A stretch of DNA of 64,000 bases from Prorocentrum cordatum (taxonomy: Eukaryota > Sar > Dinophyceae > Prorocentrales > Prorocentraceae). Of this stretch, positions 42,138 through 50,175 are shown one piece after another. The translations under genes were made by a program, and so were the position numbers. The DNA is taken from positions 181,001-245,000 of the forward strand of contig CAUYUJ010015839.1 of the NCBI GenBank assembly GCA_963575745.1, written 5' to 3'. The notes beneath the pieces were generated by a model. That model was given only the letters and a program-made list of their open reading frames with translations. It had not been told where the DNA came from and searched no databases. The first letter of the stretch is position 1; each line of letters opens with the position of its first letter.

Positions 42138-43370
42138 ATGGCTACTTCCCCAGTGACCCTGCCACCCCACGAAGCTGTCGATGTTGGCTTCCATATTCAG
42201 TTTCCGATGTCTGGCGGGACTCTGACCAGCCAGGACAGAATCAGAATAAAGGAGGAAACTGGGTGCACGGCAACAACTAGAGACCGACGCGACGGGCGTG
42301 GCAGACTCGTCACGTTGAAGGGGCCACAGAGCATGCAATCGCGAGCATATAATCTCGCCAAAAAGCTGATTGAGGCGAACGGCCTTGACGGGGGCAGACG
42401 CCCGGGCAACCAGCGCGAATCCCAGGAGCAGCCGCGCGAGCAACAACGTGCAGAGTGGCAAGACACAGAGTTGCCGCATGCGTGGTCTGCCGAGTGGCAA
42501 GATTGGCAAACAGACGACTGGCACGGAGCGCAGTGGCGCGCTCCCCAGCAATCAGCAGGAACAGCTGGGCCGCAGCAGCAGCAGGAACAGCCGACCAGGG
42601 CCGCAGCAGCAGCACCAGGAACAGCTGGGCCGCAGCAGCAGCAGGAACAGCTGGGCCGCAGCAGCATCTGGGCAACACCAGTGCCTTGGCGGCCAGCTGG
42701 GCCGCAGCAGCAGCAGGAACAGCCGACCAGCTTGGCCGCAGCAGCAGCGGCAGAAACAGCTGGGCCGCAGCAGCAGCAGGAACAGCTGGGCCGCAGCAGC
42801 ATCTGGGCAACGCCAGTGCCTTGGCGGCCAGCTGGGCCGCAGCAGCAGCAGGAACAGCCGCAGCAGCAGCAGCAGCAGCATGAGCAATACTTCACAGCAG
42901 CAGCAGCAACAGCAGCGACGGACCCTGCAGCAGCGCATCAGGCGCAGCAGCTCCATCATCAGAACTCCCAGCACATCAGGCATTGGGAGATGATTCACCA
43001 GACGAACTTGGAGTGGGAGCAGCTGATGGCACATTGGAGAGCGTCTCCAACCATGGACGACAGCAACCCTCTCAACACACGACCCTGGGCTTCGACGCGT
43101 GAGAAACCTCCGCTGCCGAGACCCATTGGGTGGGTGCGCGCGCAGGTCGCTGCCATTGAAGCCCAAAGAAGACAGCAACCTACCGCAGCTTCACCTTCAT
43201 CTGGCGGCGCAGCCCAAGCAGATCCTGCAGGAGCTGGCGAGGACATCGCGGACGCGGTGCTGAGAGCGCTGGGAGAGCAAGCAGCCGATCAGCAAGCAGA
43301 ACCGCGCGCAGAGGACTCAAGCGAAACATATCCCCCCGCCCCGCGGGGCGGGGGGATGGGAGCCCCATGA
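42138..43370 (+). CDS. KH-like domain protein with glutamine-rich repeats
   Basis: An intact ORF of 410 residues from the first ATG after an SL relic. Residues about 15-84 read like a KH RNA-binding fold (DRIRIKEETGCTATTRDRR, GRLVTLKGPQSMQSRAYNLA, KKLIEANG), although the GxxG loop is replaced by SGGTLTSQD. Residues about 135-255 are AGPQQQQEQ repeats with a 45-residue (135-bp) unit, GRSSIWATPVPWRPAGPQQQ, present twice. A less biased C-terminal part (HWEMIHQTNLEWEQLMAHW, PLPRPIGWVRAQVAAIEAQR) follows and ends in acidic PRAEDSSETYPP. RNA binding is inferred. The stop is followed at once by GC-rich inverted repeats. Single exon, as expected for a retroposed gene. Confidence 0.65.
   Translation: MATSPVTLPPHEAVDVGFHIQFPMSGGTLTSQDRIRIKEETGCTATTRDRRDGRGRLVTLKGPQSMQSRAYNLAKKLIEANGLDGGRRPGNQRESQEQPREQQRAEWQDTELPHAWSAEWQDWQTDDWHGAQWRAPQQSAGTAGPQQQQEQPTRAAAAAPGTAGPQQQQEQLGRSSIWATPVPWRPAGPQQQQEQPTSLAAAAAAETAGPQQQQEQLGRSSIWATPVPWRPAGPQQQQEQPQQQQQQHEQYFTAAAATAATDPAAAHQAQQLHHQNSQHIRHWEMIHQTNLEWEQLMAHWRASPTMDDSNPLNTRPWASTREKPPLPRPIGWVRAQVAAIEAQRRQQPTAASPSSGGAAQADPAGAGEDIADAVLRALGEQAADQQAEPRAEDSSETYPPAPRGGGMGAP
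42545..42890 (+). repeat. CAGCAG-rich tandem repeat inside the KH-like gene
   Basis: CTGGGCAACNCCAGTGCCTT occurs at 42,668 and 42,803, a 135-bp period, embedded in GCCGCAGCAGCAGCAGGAAC words. Confidence 0.85.
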
Positions 43371-43520
43371 GGGGGCGGCGGGGCCTCGCGAGGCCCCCTA
43401 GGTCGTCCCCTCATGAGGCCCCCAGGCGCCCCCTGATGAGGCCCCCTCTTCAGGCTCCCACCCCCCCGCCCCGCGAGGCGCCCTCGTCCCCTCATGAGGC
43501 CCCCGGGGGCGGCGGAAGTG
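43371..43520. repeat. CCTCATGAGG palindromic repeats
   Basis: CCCCTCATGAGGCCCCC and variants (GGGGCCTCGCGAGGCCCC, CCTGATGAGGCCCCC) occur about six times directly behind the KH-like gene. Confidence 0.75.
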
Positions 43521-44035
43521 CGAGAGGCGGCGAGCCGACCACTTGAGACGGCGAGGGTGGCGACTGCAAGATCGAGGGCGACGACGACGACGACGGTTGC
43601 CCCCTGCAACATCCAGGGATGAGGATGCCTGAATATGCTTCCAAGCCGACGCCGTCGGGTGATCTTCGAGCCACTGGAGGCCCTCTCGAACCCTCAGCCC
43701 GAACAAGGTGGGGAGGGGGGGCTCGTGACATCCCGCGCAGGAGCCGACGGTCCTGCAGCAGGATGCGTACATGACGCCCCGCAGCCAGCCGCCAGATCAC
43801 AGTTCTCCCACGGAGATTGGTTTTCCCACGGAGGTTGATCTGACGCCGACCGAGTGAGCGGCGCTCGCATTTTCACCTTTAGACGGCTCGCCGCAATCGA
43901 ATCGCATGCGCTGAGAGCGCAAATCGCGCTGTGTCGCCGCGTTAAAACAATGGCCCCTTTCTCGAACGGTTTGGAGAATGGTTGGGGTGTCTGTTGACGG
44001 CTCGCCGCAGCAGACGCCGCAACCTTGAGATGAGG
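43521..44035. other. No gene recognised
   Basis: Contains a CGACGACGACGACG run, TTCTCCCACGGAG(A/G)TT-like duplicates (43,803 and 43,823) and two GACGGCTCGCCGCA words. Confidence 0.4.
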
Positions 44036-44049
44036 CACTCAGCTGAGCT

Positions 44050-44240
44050 CGAATGGCATTGCCATAGCAAAGCATAGCATAGCATAGCAGTAATCTGGCA
44101 TGCCATATCGTAGTAGTACTCTGACACGCATGTAATCTGACAAGTCATAGCATAACAGCAATCTGGCATGGCAATCTTGGCACCTCGTAACATATCATAG
44201 CAGTAACAGCGTAGCATGGCAGTCATAGCGTAGCAGTCAT
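44050..44240. repeat. CATAGCA / AATCTGGCATG short repeats
   Basis: About ten CATAGCA(G) words interleaved with AATCTGGCATG. Confidence 0.75.
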
Positions 44241-44456
44241 AGCAATCTGGGTGTTCGTGCCGCCTTCAGCGGAGGAGGAGTTGATGGCAGGGCCCTTTAT
44301 AAAGCCCATTCAGCGTCAGCAGCGAACTTATCTCAAAGCAGTGCGATGGTCCTCCTCCTTCTGCATGTTTTAGAGTGTCCCCCTCCTCCTCCTGCACCCG
44401 CCACCCACCCGCCGCCCGTTTTGTAATGGCAGGGGTCTCTATTGCAAAATGGCCGC

Positions 44457-44665
44457 CCCTCCTCCTCCTCCTCCTCCTCCTCCTCCCCCTCCTCCCCGTC
44501 TTCCTCCTCCTCCTCCTTCTCCTCCTCCTCCTCTTCTTTCTCAACCCACCACCCGCCCGCCGCCCACCGCCCGCCCGCCCGCGACTCGCCACCCACCCAC
44601 CACCCACCCGCCACCCACCCACCGCCCACCCACCACCCACCACCCACCACAAGAAGAGCGCCCTC
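44457..44665. repeat. (TCC)n and (CCCACCAC)n tracts
   Basis: A CTCCTCCTCC run (44,459-44,545) followed by CACCCACCCACCACCC repeats. Confidence 0.9.
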
Positions 44666-44669
44666 GTTC

Positions 44670-45230
44670 TTGTGGCGTTGTTCGTGGGGCCACGCTTGAT
44701 GGTTGCCACCCGCAGCTGCTTCGCGGCTCGCCGAGTGTAGCTTCTTTTGTTTGCTTGGTATGTCGTTTCCAACCAGCCCTCCTGCTGCCCGGGGCGCCCC
44801 TGGCATTGGCGGTGCGCAAGCAATCCGTCGGGCGAAATACAGAGCTCGAAGAGGAGCGGGCGAGGGCGGACGCAAGAGGTCGGGTGAGGAGCGGGCGGGG
44901 GCGGGGGAGGTAGAGGGGCACTGTGCGCAACAGAAACATGAAGAACACTAGTCAACGCACAAAGTGGGGTGGACAGGGACGCGCCATCAGAAGGGCGTGG
45001 CAGACACGACTGTTGCTTGCAAGTGTGCGTCTCGACGGATGCGGAGGGGGTGCCTCCCCATTGGGCAGTGCCGACCCCCCTCTGCGCACTCGCCCAACGC
45101 TGCGACCCCCACCCACCCGACAAACCTCGATATGTTCAGGCACCCACCCACATCCCCATCCCAAAAGAAACGCCACGGTGAGTTAGCGAAGATACTCGCG
45201 CAGCGCGGAATGTATAATAAAACGAAACGA
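44670..45230. other. No gene recognised
   Basis: Spacer between simple repeats and the zinc-finger gene; no coding motif. Confidence 0.4.
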
Positions 45231-45254
45231 CGTTGGTCACGAACCCATTGGCAC

Positions 45255-45303
45255 CGCAGCCGATTTTGGCACGAACCCATTTACAATCCATATTGGCCTT
45301 AAG
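45255..45303 (+). other. Tandem spliced-leader relics
   Basis: CCGCAGCCGATTTTGGCACG (45,255-45,274) differs from the SL by a T-to-C change, a one-base insertion and a change in CTC. Behind it, TCCATATTGGCCTTAAG (45,287-45,303) matches the last 15 SL bases with a few changes. The next ATG is at 45,345. Confidence 0.5.
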
Positions 45304-45344
45304 GGCCGATAGTTGTACCGCGCGCGTGACATTACGCGTCGAGC

Positions 45345-45998
45345 ATGCCGCAGAAGCAAAAGGGCGAGTGCTGTTGGTGGAACCAGGTTGACCAGCGCGA
45401 GCTGGAGATGGAGCCGAAGCACAGGCCAGAGTGGATAATTAATACAGCAGGTGAACGGTTGATTCCAGAGTGGTACTATTGGCAGCCCGATGCATGGGCG
45501 TTCAAGTGCTTGTTGTGCAATGTGGAGGCGCCGAATGAGAGCCACGTGATTTCGAACAAACATCAGAATGGTCTGCGGTGGAAGCCGAAGGAGATGTTCG
45601 CAGACCAGGCAAAACTGATTTCGAGGGTGATTCCAAATACTGAGTATGACTACGAGGACCCGTGGGACCTCAACCCAGCGAAGCAAATTGGCGATCGCGG
45701 TGATGCTCCTGCCGGTGGTGTTGGGAGCAGAGGCCCGTGGGTGCATCGTGATGGAGATGGTGCGTTGGCGCCGGCGCATCCGCAGCCGCCGCCTGGGCTG
45801 GGTCGCGACGATCACCGCGTCGAGTTTGATGAAATCAGAATGGAGATACGGAGTCTAAACACTGCGGTAGAAGGTCTTCAGAATCTTGTGCTGGCACTGT
45901 CTGCTGCGGTTCGTGAGTTGAGCGGTCAGCCTCCAGCGACGCAAGATGGCGCGCCGAAAGGAACCCCAAAAGAGGAGTCCGATGATGGCGCTGAGTAA
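45345..45998 (+). CDS. Small C2H2-like zinc-finger protein
   Basis: An intact single-exon ORF of 217 residues. Residues 51-73 (WAFKCLLCNVEA, then SHVISNKH) give C55-x2-C58-x8-H67-x5-H73, a zinc-finger spacing resembling U1/matrin-type RNA- or DNA-binding fingers. An acidic, tryptophan-rich N-terminal part precedes it (ECCWWNQVDQ, PEWYYWQPD). Residues about 160-195 (FDEIRMEIRSLNTAVEGLQN) look like a coiled coil, and the tail is acidic. The ATG lies 42 nt behind tandem SL relics, supporting the start and a retroposed origin. The name-level function is unknown; I recall similar small finger proteins in dinoflagellates. Confidence 0.7.
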   Translation: MPQKQKGECCWWNQVDQRELEMEPKHRPEWIINTAGERLIPEWYYWQPDAWAFKCLLCNVEAPNESHVISNKHQNGLRWKPKEMFADQAKLISRVIPNTEYDYEDPWDLNPAKQIGDRGDAPAGGVGSRGPWVHRDGDGALAPAHPQPPPGLGRDDHRVEFDEIRMEIRSLNTAVEGLQNLVLALSAAVRELSGQPPATQDGAPKGTPKEESDDGAE

Positions 45999-46310
45999 AC
46001 GTTTGGTGATTAAGGCCATTTTGGGTTCGGCCGAACCCACTTCGCCACTGGCGCAAGCCTCGCGACGAGTTTTCGTGCGCGAGCAACAGATTTCTTTACT
46101 TTAAGAGCCCTGCCACGCTCGCCAGCCACCAACCATCGCCATATGTGTTTTATGTGCTGGATATGCCCGAGTGTTCGAGCTACAGAGATCTGTGGGCGTC
46201 GCCCCATGACCTCCCCGCGGAGCACCGGGGCATTCGCGGGGGCTCGCCCCGAGACAAAACACGACACCGTCATCGACATCATCGCCGCCATCTACTCCTG
46301 TCCTGCTCGT
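45999..46310. other. Spacer with a 16-bp palindrome
   Basis: GGGTTCGGCCGAACCC at 46,023-46,038 is a perfect palindrome, 25 nt behind the stop of the zinc-finger gene. No gene seen. Confidence 0.5.
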
Positions 46311-46317
46311 GTCTTTG

Positions 46318-47054
46318 GGAGGAGGAGGAGGAGGAGAAGGAGGAGGAGGAGGAGGAGGGGGGGGGGGAGGGGGGGGGAGGAGGAAGAGGAAGAGGGAGGA
46401 GGAGGGGAGGAGGAGGAGGGTTAGGGCGAGGAGGAGGAGGAGGAGGATGAGGAGGCCACCCCAACAGTTTCAAATTTGCAAAAATTGCGGCTCTTAAACT
46501 TCCATGCGAATGAGGGAGGAGGAGGAGGAGGAGGAGGAGGAGGAGGAGGAGGAGGAGGAGGAGGAGGGGAATAGAAACCGAAGTATCCCAAAAACGATAG
46601 ACTGGCATATCCTCGGGGAGACCCGGAACGGGGGGCCAGACCAGGGGGGCCAGGGGGGGAGGAGGAGGAGGGCGAGGAAGAAGAGGAGGAGGATGAGGAT
46701 GAGGATGAGGAGGAGGAGGAGGAGGAGGAGGAGGAGGGAGGAGGAGGAGGAGCGGCCGTGCCTCTTGCATGCGATCCCCCCGCGCTCGAGCTCGGAGGCC
46801 CCTGCAGGTCCTGGAGGTATATTCCACGGAGCCGACAGTCAAGGAGGGGGGAGGAGGAGGAGGAGGCAGGGGAGGAGGGGGAAGGGGAGGAGAGGAGGAA
46901 GGGGGGGAGGAGGAAGAGGAGGTGGAGGGGGAGGAAATGGAGGAGGAAACGGAGTAGCAGGAGCAGGAGCAGGAGGAGGAAGAGAGGAGGAGGAAGAGGG
47001 GGAGGAGGAGAAGGAGGAGAAGGGGGAGGATACATTTGATCGGGAGGAAGAGGA

Positions 47055-47087
<33 letters not shown>

Positions 47088-47180
47088 GGAGGAGGAGGAG
47101 ACAGGGAGGAGGAGGGGGAGAAGGAGGAGAAGGAGGAGGAGGAGGAGGAGGGAGGAGGAGAAAAGAGGGAGAGGGAGGAG
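46318..47180. repeat. Long (GGA)n polypurine region
   Basis: Several GGAGGAGGAGG tracts (46,318-46,450; 46,513-46,566; 46,650-46,755; 46,840-47,180) are separated by short unique islands. Frames are poly-E, poly-R or poly-G, or poly-S/P/L on the other strand. No gene called. Confidence 0.9.
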
Positions 47181-47189
47181 GTATGCACG

Positions 47190-47345
47190 CCGCGCAGGCC
47201 CCGCCGTGCATGCCACAGCCGCCCCGTGCATGCCCCGCGCATACCCCGTGCCTGCCCCGTGCATGCCGCAGCCGCCCCGCGCATGCCCCATGCGTACCCC
47301 GTGCGTGCCCCGCGCGCGCCCCGCGCATACCCCGCGCATGCCTAA
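47190..47345. repeat. CCCCGTGCATGCC minisatellite
   Basis: About twelve degenerate 10-12 nt words (CCCCGCGCATG, CCCCGTGCATG). Confidence 0.75.
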
Positions 47346-47380
47346 CGCGCGGCGCAGTGGGAGGAGGAGCCCTCCTGGAA

Positions 47381-47420
47381 CCCTCTGGGCGCATACACCT
47401 GCAGGGCTCGCCCGCGGAGG
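47381..47420 (+). repeat. 40-bp exact repeat (second copy at 49,787-49,826)
   Basis: CCCTCTGGGCGCATACACCT followed by GCAGGGCTCGCCCGCGGAGG is identical at both sites, and each runs directly into a GGA-rich tract. Confidence 0.9.
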
Positions 47421-47424
47421 AGGA

Positions 47425-47545
47425 GGAGGGGAAGGAGGATGAGGAGAAGGAGGAGGAGGAGAAGGAGGCGGAGGAGGAGGAGGAAAAGGAGGAGGAGGAG
47501 GAGGAGGAGGAGGAGGAAAAGGAGGGGGAGGAGGAGGAGGAGTAG
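47425..47545. repeat. (GGA)n tract
   Basis: Purine-rich GGAGGAGAAGG repeats. Confidence 0.9.
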
Positions 47546-47644
47546 GACCAGGGCTCCTCCTCGCCGCGCTTCGGACGTCGAGCACCTCCACTTCATTCAG
47601 GCCTCCTCCTCCTCCTCCTCCTCCTCCTCGTCCTCCTCTCCTCC

Positions 47645-47760
47645 TCTCTAGTCTGCGGCGCGTTGTTTTGCAGATCCCCTCGTCGCGGCGAGCCGTCAAT
47701 GCTTCGCAGCTCGAGAACAAGGCCTCCTATGGGCGGCAATGGAGCTGTGAGACTACAGCC
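47645..47760 (-). repeat. Inverted copy of the 54.2-kb flank module
   Basis: The reverse complement of this stretch shares GTTCTCGAGCTGCGAAGC, TTGACGGCTCGC and GAGGGGATCTG with 54,240-54,302, each next to a (TCC/GGA)n tract. Confidence 0.75.
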
Positions 47761-47789
47761 GCCCCCGGGGGCACTCCTGTTACCTTCCT

Positions 47790-47885
47790 TCTTCCCCTCC
47801 CCCCTCCCCCCTCCTCCTCCTCCTCCCCCCCTCCCTCCTCCTCCCCCCCCCCCCTCCTCCTCCTCATCCTCCTCCTCCGTCTTCC
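47790..47885. repeat. (TCC)n tract
   Basis: CCCCTCCTCC runs with C8-10 homopolymers. Confidence 0.9.
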
Positions 47886-48008
47886 TTGTCGCCGTCGCCC
47901 CCCAGCCACGAGGTGCGCCTAGACGGCCGCTCAGCGATCTCACGCGCTGTTCCCCCCCAACACGTGGCCCCTGCAGTAGCACCCCATCACAGGCGACACC
48001 TGTCGGAG

Positions 48009-48164
48009 GGCACCAACTATACACCAGCGCCGATCCTGGCCCAGGATCACCCTGGGCCCAGGATCGGTGTATATGCCTTCTTGCGCAAGGCAGGAGTGCG
48101 TATACCCCGATCCTGGGCCCAGGGTGATCCTGGCCAGGATCGGTGTTGGCGCATAGTTGGTGCC
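48009..48164. mobile_element. Fold-back (inverted-repeat) element, 156 bp
   Basis: Two arms of about 75 bp are almost complementary. GGCACCAACTAT begins the left arm and ATAGTTGGTGCC ends the right, and both carry CGATCCTGGCC and GATCACCCTGGGCCCAGGAT. A small central loop separates them. No ORF. It sits downstream of the methyltransferase exons; GATCCTGG words are shared with 25.0-25.2 kb. Confidence 0.85.
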
Positions 48165-48169
48165 TTCCT

Positions 48170-48330
48170 AACCTGCGCTTCGAGGCTCGCGACGTCTCCT
48201 TCGAGCTCAACGATGCGACGGGACAAGGCCGCGTTCTCGTTGACAGCACGGGCGAGGACTTGGGCAGCCTTTCGGTCCCAGGATTCGTCCTCCCCCTCCT
48301 CCTCCGCCTCCTCCTCCTCCTCGCCCTCCT
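48170..48330 (-). CDS. Possible coiled-coil exon fragment
   Basis: The frame on the minus strand, in phase with the methyltransferase second exon, reads ESWDRKAAQVLARAVNENA then ALSRRIVELEGDVASLEAQV. It has heptad-spaced leucines, valines and alanines and is preceded by an acidic run. It may be the C-terminal extension of the methyltransferase or an exon of another gene. It ends at the fold-back element. Confidence 0.35.
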
Positions 48331-48399
48331 CCACCTCTGCCTTTTTTCCATGTCCGCATCGCTCCGGGCGGCCGTGTCCATGATGAGCGACACGGCGGA

Positions 48400-49270
48400 G
48401 AACAAGCCATGAGCGGGGTGGAATTTCGACAGAGAACGTCCTTCGGAATCCTCTCAAGAACACGCGGATGCGACTCTGTGGCAAGAGGTACTCATTAGCG
48501 TTGAGCGTCACGACCTGCGTCTGCGATGTTTCCGCACCCTTTTGGTGAATTTCCGTTGCGCCCCCTCCCCCCGTGCATCCCCGTCCAGATTCCTGACCCC
48601 CTTCGGAATGTTTCTGGGGTCGCCCTGATCCCCAGGAATGGTATGAGGGCGCGGCTCTATCGCAGCCGATTTTCCGCGAATGGCCTCCCGGGTGAACTCG
48701 TTGCACGCGAGCCGCAACGCCTCGAGAAATCTATGCATGACTGGTTCCCGCCCTTGCACGTTATGGAGCACCCCGATTGCGTTTTCTAGAATCGCACCGA
48801 TGAGCCCGCCAGCTTTGATCAAATAAATGCACCATTCAATCACTCTGAGAAATACTTTGCCGCGATGATCGTCTAGAGATTTGTCGGCCCCTAGGGCTGA
48901 CCAGGGGGGGCACGGGGGTCCGCTCACCACGAAATCGATGGGTTTGCTCAGCGCGGGCATGGCCACTCTCGTGATGCCCCCCGCAACGCGGCCAAGATGC
49001 AATTCTGCAGCGATGCTGTCGACGCTTTGGCCGAGTTCCTGCAACTGCGCGCGCAGGTAATCGTGATACCCAGGTTCCAGATCATAACAGTTTTTCGTGT
49101 CGGCACCCACGCCCATGCTGAGCATCGATTGACCGCATCCGTGAATGCCCGCGCATGGGCTTGAAACAGTAATGCGCCTACCCAGGGAAGGCAACGATGT
49201 GAAGTAGTCTGCCCAGGAAGGAAGTGGAGGCGTCATCCCCACATCTCTCGCGAATGCGTCCTCTGGGGCC
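48400..49270 (-). CDS. Cytosine-C5 DNA methyltransferase-like gene (two exons seen, partial)
   Basis: Predicted to transfer a methyl group from S-adenosylmethionine to cytosine C5 in DNA. Exon 49,270-48,685 follows a 3' splice site (CACCTTACAG). It holds RRITVSSPCAGIHGCGQSM (motif I-like, SAM binding), DFVVSGPPCPPWSALG (motif IV, catalytic Cys in PC) and GGLIGAILENAIGV (motif VI, ENV-like Glu). A 170-nt intron (48,684-48,515) opens GC after ...CGGGAG and closes ...GACGCAG. Exon 2 then reads VVTLNANEYLLPQSRIRVFL (motif VIII, QxRxR). Motif order and spacing fit the family. Motif X and a clear target-recognition region were not found, and upstream exons are unresolved behind a GGA tract. C5-methyltransferases are known in some dinoflagellate retrotransposons; whether this one is mobile is open. 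Confidence 0.75.
48515..48684 (-). other. GC-AG intron in the methyltransferase gene
   Basis: Donor CGGGAG|GCCATTC and acceptor GACGCAG|GTCGTG. Removing it joins TTC ACC CGG GAG to GTC GTG ACG CTC in frame and brings motif VIII into register. Confidence 0.75.
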
Positions 49271-49379
49271 CTGTAAGGTGCGCGGGGGGGGGAGGGGGTG
49301 GTGGTGGCGGGAGTTCCCTGAATCCCCGCGGGGCTCTGGGCTTCTGGGCCCTGGATTTTCTGACCCCGGGAGAGGGTTT

Positions 49380-49540
49380 TCAAGAGGGGGTGGAGGGAGG
49401 GGGCCAGGGATGGGAGGAGGAGGATGGGAGGAGGAGGAGGAGGAGGAGGAGGAGGAGGAGGAGGAGGGGGAGGGAGGAGGGAGGAGGGAGGAGGGGGGAA
49501 GGAGGAGGAGGGGGAGGAGAAGGGACAAGGAGGAGGAGGA
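49380..49540. repeat. (GGA)n tract
   Basis: GGAGGAGGAGGAGG and GGGAGGAGGGAGGAGG runs, probably intronic or upstream of the methyltransferase exon. Confidence 0.9.
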
Positions 49541-49786
49541 CGACCCAGTATAGACATGCGCATTGTCCCCGCTGTGATCCTCGCAGTCGGCAGCGCCGCG
49601 CGCAACATCTGTTTGCGGCGCGCATGCGCGCGGCGGCGCCAGCGTGGCGGCCATGGCCTTGCAGGGATGGGGCGAGCCCGCTTCCCAGACTGCGATATAA
49701 TCCCGAGCCCAAATGGCGCGCGAGGGCTCCAGGAAGGCCCTCAGAGGCCCCCAAGAGGCCGATCAGGAGCAAGAGGCCCCCAAGAG

Positions 49787-49935
49787 CCCTCTGGGCGCAT
49801 ACACCTGCAGGGCTCGCCCGCGGAGGGGGAGGAGGAGGGGGAGAAGGAGAAGGAGGACGAGGAGAAGGAGGCGGAAGGGGGGGGGGTGGGAGGAGGAGGA
49901 AGAGGAGGAGGATGAGGAGGAGGAGACGGCAGCCC
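49787..49935. repeat. 40-bp exact repeat (second copy) plus GGA tract
   Basis: 49,787-49,826 is identical to 47,381-47,420; GGAGGAGGGGGAGAAGG-type purine repeats follow. CCAAGAGGCC words lie just upstream (49,740-49,790). Confidence 0.85.
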
Positions 49936-49970
49936 TTCCCAGACATTCCAAGACAACATTGGAAAGCCAA

Positions 49971-49990
49971 TTCGAAGTATATACTTCGAA
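49971..49990. repeat. Perfect 20-bp palindrome
   Basis: TTCGAAGTATATACTTCGAA is fully self-complementary. It could be a cruciform-forming or protein-binding site; the context gives no further hint. Confidence 0.7.
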
Positions 49991-50175
49991 CCCCCTTCCC
50001 TTCCTCCATCTTCCCCTACCTCCTCCCCCCATCCCTCCCACCTCCTCCCTCTCCCTTTCCCCCCTCCATCCACCTCCAGTTTCTATTGCCTGAGGGCGTG
50101 CGCCTTTGAGCGCTCCCTCCTCGCAGTTTGCGGTCTTGAGTTTTCTTGCCCCGCCTCCCGATCCCGCGGCAGAGC

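Noticed and set aside
46010-46030. SL-like word GCCATTTTGG behind the zinc-finger gene
   Set aside because: Only ten central bases match and it lies after the stop; treated as chance.
46279-47720. Several 200-370 residue ORFs on both strands
   Set aside because: Poly-E/R/G or poly-S/P/L frames from GGA tracts.
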